A DNA stretch of 52,512 nt from Mycolicibacterium sp. (lineage in GTDB: Bacteria > Actinomycetota > Actinomycetes > Mycobacteriales > Mycobacteriaceae), in NCBI RefSeq assembly GCF_016462545.1, contig NZ_JAEMTA010000032.1, positions 1 to 52,512 on the forward strand, read 5' to 3'. This document shows, piece after piece, positions 25,545-33,726 of this stretch. A model generated the notes under the pieces. The model saw nothing but the letters and a program-made list of their open reading frames with translations. It did no database searches and was not told the DNA's origin. Every line of letters begins with the position of its first letter. The stretch's first letter is position 1. A program made the translations under genes and the position numbers.

Positions 25545-26272
25545 CCGTCGACTTCGACAAGCTGGGTGTGGGTCCGGGCAGCAGCCTGATCGACGTGGGT
25601 TGCGGGGCGGGCAGGCACTCCTTCGAAGCGTTCCGCCGGGGGGCCGACGTCATCGCGTTCGACCAGGACGTCGCCGAACTCGACAATGTCGACGCCATTC
25701 TGCAGGCCATGCAGCAGCAGGGTGAGGCACCGGCGTCGGCCAAGGCCGAGGCGGTCAAGGGTGACGCGCTCGATCTGCCGTACGACGACGACAGCTTCGA
25801 TTTCGTCATTGCCTCCGAGATCTTGGAGCACGTCCCGGCTGACGAGCGGGCGATCGACGAGTTGATCCGCGTCCTCAAGCCGGGCGGCCGTCTGGCCGTC
25901 ACGGTGCCGCGGTGGCTGCCGGAGAAGATCTGCTGGATCCTGTCGGACGAATACCACGCGAACGAGGGCGGACACATCCGCATCTATCGCGCCGACGAAC
26001 TGTTGGACAAGGTCACCAAGAGGGGGCTGCGGTTCGACCACCAGCACCACGCCCACGCTCTGCATTCACCGTTCTGGTGGCTCAAATGTGCTGTGGGCGT
26101 CGACAAGCCGGATCACCCAATCGTCACGGGCTATCACAAGATGCTGGTCTGGGACATGATGTCCCGGCCGTGGTTGACCCGCAACGCGGAGGCGCTGCTC
26201 AACCCGCTGATCGGCAAGAGTGTCGCCTTGTATTTCGAAAAGCCGGCGGCCTTCCAGAAGCCAGCGGTCTGA
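25538..26272 (+). CDS. Class I SAM-dependent methyltransferase of the GT4 operon
   Basis: The 244-residue protein starts at ATG 25538, overlapping the glycosyltransferase stop. Motif I is SLIDVGCGAGRHSFEAFRRG, the acidic loop VIAFDQD ends strand 2, and motif IV FDFVIASEILEHV plus LKPGGRLAVTVP is a Methyltransf_11/25 pattern. The C-terminal half is longer than a minimal methyltransferase and includes HHAHALHSPFWWLKCAVG. Between a glycosyltransferase and a glycosidase-like protein, it may methylate a sugar or a lipid-linked intermediate. The next ATG is 3 nt past its stop. Confidence 0.87.
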   Translation: MLTVDFDKLGVGPGSSLIDVGCGAGRHSFEAFRRGADVIAFDQDVAELDNVDAILQAMQQQGEAPASAKAEAVKGDALDLPYDDDSFDFVIASEILEHVPADERAIDELIRVLKPGGRLAVTVPRWLPEKICWILSDEYHANEGGHIRIYRADELLDKVTKRGLRFDHQHHAHALHSPFWWLKCAVGVDKPDHPIVTGYHKMLVWDMMSRPWLTRNAEALLNPLIGKSVALYFEKPAAFQKPAV

Positions 26273-26275
26273 TCG

Positions 26276-27346
26276 ATGCGGCGTCACGAAATCCCTGGTG
26301 TGCCAGGCGTTCTGACGCCGGACGAGTGTCGCCAGACGGCCGTGTCGATCGCCGCCACGCAGGAGTCTTCGGGTGCCCTGCCGTGGTTTCCCGGCGGACA
26401 CACCGATCCGTGGGACCATGTCGAGAACGCCATGGCGTTGACCGTGGGCGGGCTGTGGGACGAGGCTCGCGGGGCCTTCGACTGGTGCCGCAACGTGCAG
26501 CGTGCGGATGGTTCGATGCCGATCCAGATGCGCAACGGGGTCCTCGAGGACGGCAACAGCGACAGCAATTTCTGCGCCTACGTGGCCACCGGAGTGTGGC
26601 ACCACGTATTGATCACCGGTGACCGCGCCTTCGCCGAGACCATGTGGCCGGTGGTCAGCCGGGCCATCGACTTCGTGTTGACCCTCCAGCTCGACGGTGG
26701 CGAAATCGCATGGGCGAGAAGCGAACACGAGATACTGCCCGAAGCCCTGCTGACCGGTTGCGCCAGCATCTACCACAGCATCCGGTGCGCGCTGGCGCTG
26801 GCGAACTACATGGGTGAATCGCAGCCGGAGTGGGAGGTGGCCGTCGGCAGCCTCGGCCACGCGATCGCCGAACATCCCGAGGCGTTCAACCTCAAGGACG
26901 ACCACGCGATGGAGTGGTACTACCCGGTGCTCGGCGGCGCCCTTCGCGGACGCGCGGCCACGGCCCGCATCGACGAGCGGTGGGACCGCTTCGTCGTGCC
27001 CGGACTCGGCATCCGCTGCGTCGATCACCGGCCGTGGGTGACGGGTGCCGAGACGTGCGAACTGGTGATGGCCCTGGACGCGATCGGTGACTCCGAGCGG
27101 GCGCACGAACAGTTCGCCGCCATGCATCATCTGCGGGAGCAGGACGGCTCCTACTGGACGGGCCTGGTGTTCTCCGACGGCAAGCGGTGGCCCGTGGAGC
27201 GCACGACGTGGACGGGCGCGGCGATGATTCTCGCCGCCGATGCCCTGTCCTCGACGACCGCGGCGAGCGGGATCTTCCGCGGCGACGATCTTCCGCGGGG
27301 TCTCGTGGGCGAGTTCGACTGCGCCTGTGCGACGAGCGGTCGCTGA
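26276..27346 (+). CDS. Alpha/alpha-barrel (six-hairpin glycosidase / prenyltransferase-like) protein
   Basis: The 356-residue protein is built of helical repeats: PWDHVENAMALTVGGLWDEARGAFDWCRNVQRADGSMP, DSNFCAYVATGVWHHVLITGDRAF, LPEALLTGCASIYHSIRCALALANYM, and a C-terminal REQDGSYWTG. The alternation of long helices with acidic loops (PWDH, KDDHAMEW) fits an alpha/alpha toroid, as in six-hairpin glycosidases or terpene-cyclase-like proteins. No signal peptide is present, so it should act in the cytosol. As the third gene of the GT4-methyltransferase operon it is more likely to act on a glycan. The catalytic residues are uncertain. Confidence 0.7.
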   Translation: MRRHEIPGVPGVLTPDECRQTAVSIAATQESSGALPWFPGGHTDPWDHVENAMALTVGGLWDEARGAFDWCRNVQRADGSMPIQMRNGVLEDGNSDSNFCAYVATGVWHHVLITGDRAFAETMWPVVSRAIDFVLTLQLDGGEIAWARSEHEILPEALLTGCASIYHSIRCALALANYMGESQPEWEVAVGSLGHAIAEHPEAFNLKDDHAMEWYYPVLGGALRGRAATARIDERWDRFVVPGLGIRCVDHRPWVTGAETCELVMALDAIGDSERAHEQFAAMHHLREQDGSYWTGLVFSDGKRWPVERTTWTGAAMILAADALSSTTAASGIFRGDDLPRGLVGEFDCACATSGR

Positions 27347-27361
27347 CGAGGCGTCCAGCCC

Positions 27362-28441
27362 TTAGTGCGTGAGGTCGTAATGGTGGAACCTGTTTCCGCC
27401 ACTGCGTTTAGCGTGATACATCGCCTTGTCGGCGGTGCCGACGAGATGGTCGAGCAGCGGTTTGTGCTGGCGGGCGGGGACCCCATCGAGCGGAGCACAG
27501 GCCGTGCCCACACTGGCAGTGATCGTCACCGGGAGCTCGGCGATGGCCACGCAGATCCGTTTGGCCAGCGGGGTGGCATCGTCGGCGTAGGACGTATCGG
27601 CGACGATGAACTCCTCTCCGCCGCTGCGCGCGATGACCGCGGTGTCGCGCGTGCTCGTCCGAAGGGCGTTCGCCACCTCGATCAGCGCTCGATCGCCCGC
27701 GAGGTGGCCGTGGCGGTCGTTGATCGCCTTGAAGTCGTCGAGGTCGATCACCGCCACCAGCAGGAACATGTTCGACGCAGGTCGTGCCACCAGCAGGCCC
27801 AGTGTCTCGAGCTGGAACGCCCGTCGGTTGCAGAGATTCGTCAGCGGATCGAGGTCCGCACGCACGAGGTCGTTGCCCAGCGCGCGGATCATGACCTGGA
27901 TGGCGAGGGGTAGCGCAATGTTGACCTGCAGCACCAGGAACAGATCGACCCCGGCGAGCGCGAGGTGTCCCTGCTCCGCCATCCGCACTGCCGCGTAGAT
28001 GGCTACGCCGGCAGCGATCATGAAGTTGTAGACGACGTACTTCGAGGTGTGGAAGAACGCAATGTAGCCGCCGCTGATCGCGAAGGCGATACACCCGACG
28101 AGCGAGGCCATCGGATCGGGGTAGGCCAGGCAGGCCAACGCGATCGAGGTGTTGGTCACCACGGCGAATGCCACCGATTGACCGAGGGTCGGCCAGCGCG
28201 CCGTCCAGAGGATCACGCCGCTCACCCCGCCGACGAACGCCGCCCACATCATCGCGACTGGAACCGTTTCGCGCGGACCGTCGTTGCTGGCCAACAGAGC
28301 CACCAGGCAGAGCGCGAGCGAACCCGCAATCGCCGCCATCATGATGCGGGCGGCACCGCTGATACCGCGCGCATGCAGGTAGCCGCTGAGCCAGTCGTAG
28401 TGACTGGGCTGCAGCCACCACCGTCGGAATGCTCCAGCCAC
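27362..28441 (-). CDS. Membrane-bound diguanylate cyclase
   Basis: The 359-residue protein starts at GTG 28441. Residues ~30-190 hold about six membrane helices forming a sensory module I cannot name. Residues ~195-355 are a GGDEF domain with DPLTNLCNRRAF, IDLDDFKAINDRHGH and the catalytic GGEEF at 274-278. At the I-site position it reads RDTA instead of RxxD, so product inhibition may be lost. It is the second c-di-GMP synthase in about 8 kb; no phosphodiesterase domain is seen in the window. It converges on the six-hairpin-like gene with a 15-nt gap. Confidence 0.92.
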   Translation of the reverse strand: MAGAFRRWWLQPSHYDWLSGYLHARGISGAARIMMAAIAGSLALCLVALLASNDGPRETVPVAMMWAAFVGGVSGVILWTARWPTLGQSVAFAVVTNTSIALACLAYPDPMASLVGCIAFAISGGYIAFFHTSKYVVYNFMIAAGVAIYAAVRMAEQGHLALAGVDLFLVLQVNIALPLAIQVMIRALGNDLVRADLDPLTNLCNRRAFQLETLGLLVARPASNMFLLVAVIDLDDFKAINDRHGHLAGDRALIEVANALRTSTRDTAVIARSGGEEFIVADTSYADDATPLAKRICVAIAELPVTITASVGTACAPLDGVPARQHKPLLDHLVGTADKAMYHAKRSGGNRFHHYDLTH

Positions 28442-28565
28442 GTTCGCCCCCGGTGTCGGTGCACGAATTATGCACGACCGTCACTTCCGGAGGTCGGGCA
28501 TTGCTGACAGTCTGCGTTCAGCGTCGTCTCGGTAGCGTCGTGAGCGGAGTGAGGAGCCCAGGACC

Positions 28566-29330
28566 ATGGACGGACCCAAGAACCGCAATCGGTGGGAGCT
28601 GGTGACGTGTGCGCGCCAAGGACACGTCACCTACGCGCCCGACGACGACGCCCTCGCCGACCGACTGAGCGGCACCACCGGGCTCGGCGAGGTGTGGCGG
28701 TGTCTGCGCTGCGGTGACTTCGCCGCGGGACCACCCGGTGGGCGGGGACCCGCCGAGGACGCGCCGCTGGTGATGCGGGGAAAGGCGTTGCGCCAGGCCA
28801 TCATCCTGCGTGTGCTCGCCGTGGAGCGCTGGTTCCGCGCGGTGCTGATCGCGCTCGCGGCCTGGGCGGTCTGGAAGTTCCACGGCGCCCAGGGAGCCAT
28901 CCAGGCGGCGTTCGACCGCGATCTGCCGCTGCTGCGCACCTCGGGGATCAAGGTCGATCAGATGACACTGATCCACGAGTTCGAGAAGGCCTTGGCGGCC
29001 AAGCCGTCCACCCTCGTCCTGCTGACGTTCGCCTTGATCGCCTATGCGCTGCTGGAACTCATCGAAGGCGTCGGGCTCTGGTTGCTCACCCGGTGGGGCG
29101 AGTACTTCGCGGTGATCGCCACGTCCGTCTTCCTCCCGCTGGAGGTGTACGACCTGAGCCGCGGGGTCACCCTCACCCGCGCGCTGACGTTCGCGATCAA
29201 CGTGGCGGCGGTGATCTATCTGCTGTTCTCGAAGCGGTTGTTCGGCCTTCGCGGGGGTCGCGCGGCCTACGACGAGGAACGCCGGGGTGAGCAGCTCCTC
29301 GACGTCGAACGGGCAGCCGCCGGAATCTGA
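28566..29330 (+). CDS. DUF2127 family membrane protein with N-terminal zinc-ribbon-like motif
   Basis: The 254-residue protein has a soluble N terminus with CARQGH (residues ~15-20) and WRCLRCGD (~45-51), four Cys/His positions that could bind zinc. Four membrane helices follow (~90-112, ~150-172, ~180-200, ~205-222), with LLELIEGVGLWLLTRWGEYFAVIATSVFLPLEVYDL matching the DUF2127 pattern. The tail is charged. The function is unknown. GAGGAG lies upstream of ATG 28566. It diverges from the membrane diguanylate cyclase and converges on a methyltransferase gene. Confidence 0.82.
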   Translation: MDGPKNRNRWELVTCARQGHVTYAPDDDALADRLSGTTGLGEVWRCLRCGDFAAGPPGGRGPAEDAPLVMRGKALRQAIILRVLAVERWFRAVLIALAAWAVWKFHGAQGAIQAAFDRDLPLLRTSGIKVDQMTLIHEFEKALAAKPSTLVLLTFALIAYALLELIEGVGLWLLTRWGEYFAVIATSVFLPLEVYDLSRGVTLTRALTFAINVAAVIYLLFSKRLFGLRGGRAAYDEERRGEQLLDVERAAAGI

Positions 29331-29342
29331 CGGGTCGGGCGG

Positions 29343-30017
29343 TCAGTCCAGGGCCTCGCCGGGCGTGCCCGACTGCCGCTCGAGGATCCGCATCGAGCCC
29401 ATTGCCGAGACCTCGCGGAACGCTCCGGTGTCCAGGGCGCGGCGGTACACCCGGTACGGGGCCTGGCCGCCGTCGTCGGGGTTGGGGAACACGTCATGGA
29501 TCACCAGGGCACCGCCGACGGCCACCCACCGCGCCCAGCCGTCGAAGTCCTGCTGGGCAGCGGCATCGGTGTGCCCGCCGTCGATGAACAAGAACTGCAA
29601 CGGAGTTCGCCACGACCTTGCCACCAGTGCCGACTTGCCGACGACGGCGACGACGGTGTCGGCCAGGTCCGCCGCGTCGAGCGTGTGGCGCAGCGTCGGC
29701 AAAGTATCGAAGAGACCCGTCACCTCGTCGACCATCGAGGTGTCGTGGTACTCCCAGCCTGGCTGGTGTTCCTCCGATCCGTGGTGATGGTCGATCGTGT
29801 AGAGCACCCCGCCGGTCTGCTGTGCGGCAGCGCCGAGCATGACCGTCGACTTGCCGCAGTACGTGCCGATCTCGACGCCCACACCGTCGCGCAGGTAGGT
29901 GATCGCCGCGTCGTAGAGGGCGCGGCCCTCGTCGGCGGGCATGAACCCGATGACCTGCTCGGCGAGGGCGAAGAGGCGCGCGGCGGGCGGTGGCAGGGCG
30001 GTCTCGGTTGAGCTCAT
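29343..30017 (-). CDS. Class I SAM-dependent methyltransferase (Methyltransf_24 type)
   Basis: The 224-residue protein has motif I GVGVEIGTYCGKSTVMLGAAA, then LYTIDHHHGSEEHQPGWEYHD, and QFLFIDGGHTDAAAQQDFDGWARWVAVGGALVIHDVF, a layout like that of cephalosporin hydroxylase/rhamnosyl methyltransferase-like proteins. ATG 30017 is preceded by TAAGTT 7 nt upstream on the minus strand and no Shine-Dalgarno, so the mRNA is probably leaderless. It diverges from a TetR regulator across 53 bp, which makes it a candidate target of that regulator. The substrate is unknown. Confidence 0.83.
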   Translation of the reverse strand: MSSTETALPPPAARLFALAEQVIGFMPADEGRALYDAAITYLRDGVGVEIGTYCGKSTVMLGAAAQQTGGVLYTIDHHHGSEEHQPGWEYHDTSMVDEVTGLFDTLPTLRHTLDAADLADTVVAVVGKSALVARSWRTPLQFLFIDGGHTDAAAQQDFDGWARWVAVGGALVIHDVFPNPDDGGQAPYRVYRRALDTGAFREVSAMGSMRILERQSGTPGEALD

Positions 30018-30056
30018 GACGGCTAACTTACCGTTGCCGGTGGGGGGCAGTTGTAG

Positions 30057-30075
30057 TAGCGTCCAGACACGTGTC
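30057..30075 (+). promoter_or_regulatory. tetR promoter with palindrome on the start codon
   Basis: TAGCGT (30057-30062) is a likely -10. GACACGTGTC (30066-30075) is a perfect palindrome spanning GTG 30071. It shares GACAC-R-TGTCC with the operator at 24260-24270, suggesting that the same type of regulator binds both. Confidence 0.5.
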
Positions 30076-30640
30076 CGATCCGGCCTTGGAGTCGACTCGG
30101 CGCCGTCTGACCGCCAAGCAGGCCGAGACCGTCGATCGTCTCGGCCGAGCTGCTGTCGATCTTCTCAATCGCGACGGATTCGCAAGCCTTACCGTGCGCC
30201 GCGTCGCCGCGGAGGCGGGTGTCGGCGCGGCCACCGCGTACACCTACTTCTCGTCGAAGGAGCACCTCGTCGCCGAGGTGTTCTGGCGCAGGCTTGCGGG
30301 CGCGCCACCGGCGCCGCACGATTCCGACGATCGCGCCACCCGCGTCATCGACGTGCTGCAACACATCTCACTGCTGGTCGCCGATGAACCCGAGTTCGCG
30401 GGGGCGGTGACGAGCGCACTGCTCGGTAGGGATCCAGACGTCGAAGTGCTGCGGCAGCGGATCGGGCTGGACATCAGGGAGCGGCTGGTCGTGGCGCTCG
30501 GGCCCGACGTCGACGAGGACGTCATCGACTCCCTGGAGATGCTGTACTCGGGTGCGTTGGTCCGCGCCGGAATGGGATACGTGTCCTATCAGGAGATCGC
30601 GGGGCGACTGGAGCGCTCAGCCCGCCTCATCTTGAACTAG
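30071..30640 (+). CDS. TetR family transcriptional regulator
   Basis: The 189-residue protein has an N-terminal helix-turn-helix: RLGRAAVDLLNRDGFASLTVRRVAAEAGVGAATAYTYFSSKEHLVAEVFW, the canonical TetR DNA-binding block. The ligand-binding C-terminal part (~80-189) is divergent. It starts at GTG 30071 with almost no 5' leader; a palindrome covers the start, pointing to autorepression. The divergent methyltransferase gene is the nearest candidate target, and the operator resemblance at 24256-24273 adds the GT4 operon as another. It overlaps the convergent second tetR gene by 14 nt. Confidence 0.9.
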   Translation: MSDPALESTRRRLTAKQAETVDRLGRAAVDLLNRDGFASLTVRRVAAEAGVGAATAYTYFSSKEHLVAEVFWRRLAGAPPAPHDSDDRATRVIDVLQHISLLVADEPEFAGAVTSALLGRDPDVEVLRQRIGLDIRERLVVALGPDVDEDVIDSLEMLYSGALVRAGMGYVSYQEIAGRLERSARLILN

Positions 30641-31253
30641 GCGGCAGCCCGAGGATCGCCCGCGCCGCCGTGACGGCGGGTTCGACCACGCCCCGCACGT
30701 CCTGGTCGTCCTCGACGAGCAGCGCGGTCAGCTCCCGTAACCCACCCAGCAGGATGAGTGCGAGTTGCCGTGAAATCGGCTGCAGGCCCGCCCGCTGGAA
30801 CCCGGGACTGACGCTGATGCCGACGAGCATGTCCGTGAGATGTTGCATCGCAAGACGATTCAGCGGGCGGGCCAGATCGCCCAGCGCAGGCGCCTCCCGT
30901 ATCCAGCTCAGGGTGATGGCGGGCCGCGACTCGATGTGCTCGACGTAGGCTCCGACGGCGGCGCGGACCTGTTCGTCGGGCGTGGCCTCCGCGTCGACCG
31001 AGGCCGTGATGTGCGCGACCAGATTCTCGTTGTTGGCGGCCAGCAGTTCGACGAAACACGTCTCCTTGCTGGCGAACTCGTCGTAGAAGGTTCGCTTGGA
31101 GGTCTTGGCGCTTCGGACGACGTCGGCGACGGTGGTGGCGCGGTAGCCACGTTCGGCGATCGAATCGGCGAGGCCGTCGAGGAGTCGGCGGCGGAACGCG
31201 CTCGCCTCCGATGCTGCAGGGACGACGTTCACTGCGGTTGCCGCAGTACTCAT
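30627..31253 (-). CDS. TetR family regulator divergent to cyp138 (Rv0135c-like)
   Basis: From ATG 31253 the protein has 208 residues; GGAGG lies 8 nt upstream, which favours this over an in-frame GTG at 31262. The helix-turn-helix is LADSIAERGYRATTVADVVRSAKTSKRTFYDEFASKETCFVELL. The C-terminal region belongs to the longer TetR type with AALAGDLARPLNRLAMQHL-like helices. Its position back-to-back with cyp138 is the same as Rv0135c-Rv0136 as I recall it, so it probably controls the P450 through the dyads between them. The reading frame is open to 31721 antisense to the P450; I disregard that part. Confidence 0.9.
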   Translation of the reverse strand: MSTAATAVNVVPAASEASAFRRRLLDGLADSIAERGYRATTVADVVRSAKTSKRTFYDEFASKETCFVELLAANNENLVAHITASVDAEATPDEQVRAAVGAYVEHIESRPAITLSWIREAPALGDLARPLNRLAMQHLTDMLVGISVSPGFQRAGLQPISRQLALILLGGLRELTALLVEDDQDVRGVVEPAVTAARAILGLPPSSR

Positions 31254-31282
31254 CGACGTCACCTCCGACCCTTGCGCGTATC

Positions 31283-31331
31283 CGGTACTAGGCGGTACCG
31301 TACTACACCACGCCCCGGTACGATGTAGTAC
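31283..31331. promoter_or_regulatory. Operator cluster between tetR and cyp138
   Basis: The region holds three copies of CGGTAC (31283, 31293, 31316), the palindrome CGGTACCG (31293-31300) and an 8-bp inverted repeat GTACTACA (31300-31307) / TGTAGTAC (31324-31331). This nested dyad array in a divergent tetR/P450 spacer is a good candidate for TetR binding. Confidence 0.6.
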
Positions 31332-31352
31332 CACGACGGTTTGGAGTGCACT

Positions 31353-32714
31353 GTGAGCGAAGCGACCATTGCGGACGACGTGGCGGCGCCCACGACCAGC
31401 GCGCCGCGTGCCGTCAACCTGCCGCCGACGTCGCGGCTGCCCAACGTCATTCAGGCAGCCGGGTTCATGTTGTCGCGTCGCAGGATGGTCGAGTACATGG
31501 CGCGTACGCAGGGCGACGTCTTCGCGCTCAAGGTGCCGGTGTTCGGAAACATGGTGACGATCACCGATCCACAGATCGCCAAGCAACTCTTCACCGCCAA
31601 CACCGACGACGTCGGCAACATCCAGCCCAACCTCAGCCGGATCCTCGGATCGGGTTCGGTGTTCGCCCTCGACGGTGCGGAGCACAAGCGCCGCCGTCGG
31701 CTGCTCACCCCGCCCTTTCACGGCAAGAGCATCAAGAACTACGAGGTGATCTTCGAAGAGGAGACGCTTCGGGAGGCGGCCTCGTGGCCCGACGGGGACG
31801 AGTTCGAGTCGATCGAGCCGATGATGCGGATCACGCTGAACGCCATCCTGCGGGCCGTCTTCGGCGCCGACGGGGAGCAGCTGGACGAGTTGCGCCGCAT
31901 CATCCCGCCCTGGGTGACGCTGGGGTCCAAGCTCGCCGTGCTGCCTGCCCCGTCGCGCACCTACGGGCGCCTGACGCCGTGGGGCAGGCTGGCCGCCTAT
32001 CGTCGCCAGTACGACGCGGTCATCGACAGGCTGATCGACACGGTGCGGGCCGATCCGAACTTCGACACCCGCGACGACGTCCTGACGCTATTGCTGCGCA
32101 GCACATACGAAGACGGATCGGCCATGTCGCGGCGTGACATCGCCGACGAGTTGCTGACGCTGCTGGCCGCCGGCCACGAGACCACTGCCGCCACGCTCGC
32201 GTGGGTGCTGGAGCGCGTGACCCGCCATCCCGCCGTGCTGCATAGGCTGGTGGAGGAGGCGCAGACCGACGGCAACGAGTACCGGCAGGCGACGATTCTC
32301 GAGACGCAGCGAGCGCGCACGGTCATCGACTTCGCCGGCCGTCACGTGTATTCGCCGACCTTCGAACTCGGGGAATGGGTTATCCCGCAGGGGTATTCGA
32401 TATTCGTCGCCATCGACTACGTCCACGGTCGCGCCGAGGACTTCGAGACGCCCGAGCGCTTCGATCCGGAGCGCTTCATGGGCAAGCGGCCGTCGACCTT
32501 CGCGTTCATCCCGTTCGGCGGCGGCACCCGTCGCTGCGTCGGCGCGGCGTTCGCAGGAGTGGAGATGGACGTCGTGCTGCGAACGGTGTTGCGCCACTTC
32601 ATCATCGACACCACCACCGCGCCCGGCGAGAAGGTTCACTCGCGCGGAGTGGCCTATACGCCGAAGGCCGGCGGCCGCGTGGTGCTGCGCCGCCGGCCAA
32701 CGCCGCTTGCCTAG
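31353..32714 (+). CDS. cyp138: Cytochrome P450 CYP138
   Basis: From GTG 31353, with TTTGGAG 6 nt upstream, the protein has 453 residues. The I-helix oxygen-activation motif is AGHETT (273-278), the K-helix pair is in ETQR (317-320), and the heme loop FGGGTRRCVG carries the thiolate Cys 395. The segment NIQPNLSRILGSGSVFALDG and TQRARTVIDFA agree closely with my memory of Rv0136, and gene order supports CYP138. Its substrate is not known to me. It needs a ferredoxin and reductase, neither of which is adjacent. It shares CTAG stop bases with the convergent msr gene. Confidence 0.9.
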   Translation: MSEATIADDVAAPTTSAPRAVNLPPTSRLPNVIQAAGFMLSRRRMVEYMARTQGDVFALKVPVFGNMVTITDPQIAKQLFTANTDDVGNIQPNLSRILGSGSVFALDGAEHKRRRRLLTPPFHGKSIKNYEVIFEEETLREAASWPDGDEFESIEPMMRITLNAILRAVFGADGEQLDELRRIIPPWVTLGSKLAVLPAPSRTYGRLTPWGRLAAYRRQYDAVIDRLIDTVRADPNFDTRDDVLTLLLRSTYEDGSAMSRRDIADELLTLLAAGHETTAATLAWVLERVTRHPAVLHRLVEEAQTDGNEYRQATILETQRARTVIDFAGRHVYSPTFELGEWVIPQGYSIFVAIDYVHGRAEDFETPERFDPERFMGKRPSTFAFIPFGGGTRRCVGAAFAGVEMDVVLRTVLRHFIIDTTTAPGEKVHSRGVAYTPKAGGRVVLRRRPTPLA

Positions 32715-33679
32715 ACCTCGGCGCGCTTGGGCAGCTTCCAGCCCGCACGCGGGAAGTGGCAGGTGTACCCGTTCGGGTAGCGCTCCAGGTAGTCCTGGTG
32801 CTCGGGCTCGGCCTGCCAGAAGTCGACCGCCGGGGTGACCTCGGTGACGACCTTGCCGGGCCACAATCCCGAGGCCTCCACGTCGGCGATGGTGTCCAGC
32901 GCGACCGCCTTCTGCTCGTCGTCGACGTAGAAGATCGCCGAGCGGTAGCTGCTGCCGACGTCGTTGCCCTGACGGTCCTTCGTGGTGGGATCGTGGATCT
33001 GGAAGAAGAACTCCAGCAGCGCGCGGTAGTCGGTCTGCGCCGGGTCATAGGTGATCTCGATGGCCTCGGCGTGCCCGGGATGGTTGCGGTAGGTGGGGTT
33101 GGCGTTCTTGCCGCCGGTGTAGCCGACGCGCGTCGACACCACGCCGGGCTGCTTGCGGATCAGATCCTGCATGCCCCAGAAGCAGCCGCCTGCGAGGATC
33201 GCGGTCTTGGTCGTCATGCCTGTGCCTCCTGATTGATTGGTGAAGAGCGTCTTGTACTCCGCGTAGCCCTCGGCCTCGAGGTCGTCGAGATGGATGAATC
33301 TCAGCGAAGCGGAGTTGATGCAGTAGCGCAACCCGCCTGCCTCCCGCGGTCCGTCCTTGAACACGTGTCCGAGATGGCTGTCGCCGTAGGTCGAGCGGAC
33401 TTCGGTGCGCAGCATCAGATGGCTGAAGTCACGCTTGGACACGATGTGCTCGGCGGAGATCGGCTTGGTGAAACTCGGCCAGCCCGATCCGCTCTCGAAC
33501 TTGTCCGTCGAGGCGAACAGCGGCTCACCCGAGACCACGTCGACGTAGATGCCGGGCTCGTGGTTGTCCCAGTACTCACCGGTGAACGGACGCTCGGTGC
33601 CGTTCTTCTGGGTCACCTGGTACTGCTCGGGAGAAAGGGCATTCACGGCCGCTGGGTTCTTGTCGTAGGTTCTCGCCAC
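32711..33679 (-). CDS. msrBA: Fused peptide methionine sulfoxide reductase MsrB-MsrA
   Basis: A single 322-residue frame encodes MsrB (~10-148) followed by MsrA (~155-322). MsrB has the GWPSF block and catalytic C120 in RYCINSASLRF; the CxxC pairs of zinc-type MsrB are absent. MsrA has catalytic C166 in GGCFWG and the GYTGG and HAEAIEI blocks. Together they would reduce R- and S-methionine sulfoxides. M. tuberculosis keeps msrA (Rv0137c) and msrB apart, and known fusions are usually A-B rather than B-A. The linker TNQSGGTG is encoded by what looks like a former spacer carrying AGGAGG, so MsrA may also be made alone. The start is GTG 33679 behind AGGAGG. Confidence 0.92.
   Translation of the reverse strand: MARTYDKNPAAVNALSPEQYQVTQKNGTERPFTGEYWDNHEPGIYVDVVSGEPLFASTDKFESGSGWPSFTKPISAEHIVSKRDFSHLMLRTEVRSTYGDSHLGHVFKDGPREAGGLRYCINSASLRFIHLDDLEAEGYAEYKTLFTNQSGGTGMTTKTAILAGGCFWGMQDLIRKQPGVVSTRVGYTGGKNANPTYRNHPGHAEAIEITYDPAQTDYRALLEFFFQIHDPTTKDRQGNDVGSSYRSAIFYVDDEQKAVALDTIADVEASGLWPGKVVTEVTPAVDFWQAEPEHQDYLERYPNGYTCHFPRAGWKLPKRAEV
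33225..33230 (-). promoter_or_regulatory. Internal ribosome binding site for MsrA
   Basis: On the minus strand AGGAGG lies 7 nt before ATG 33217 (Met 155 of the fusion), exactly where free-standing MsrA would begin (MTTKTAILAGGCFWG). Ribosomes could start here as well as reading through from MsrB. Confidence 0.7.
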
Positions 33680-33726
33680 GCGTCCTCCTAAGGGTTGGCA
33701 CCTCTACAACCTCGAGCAGCATTGAG

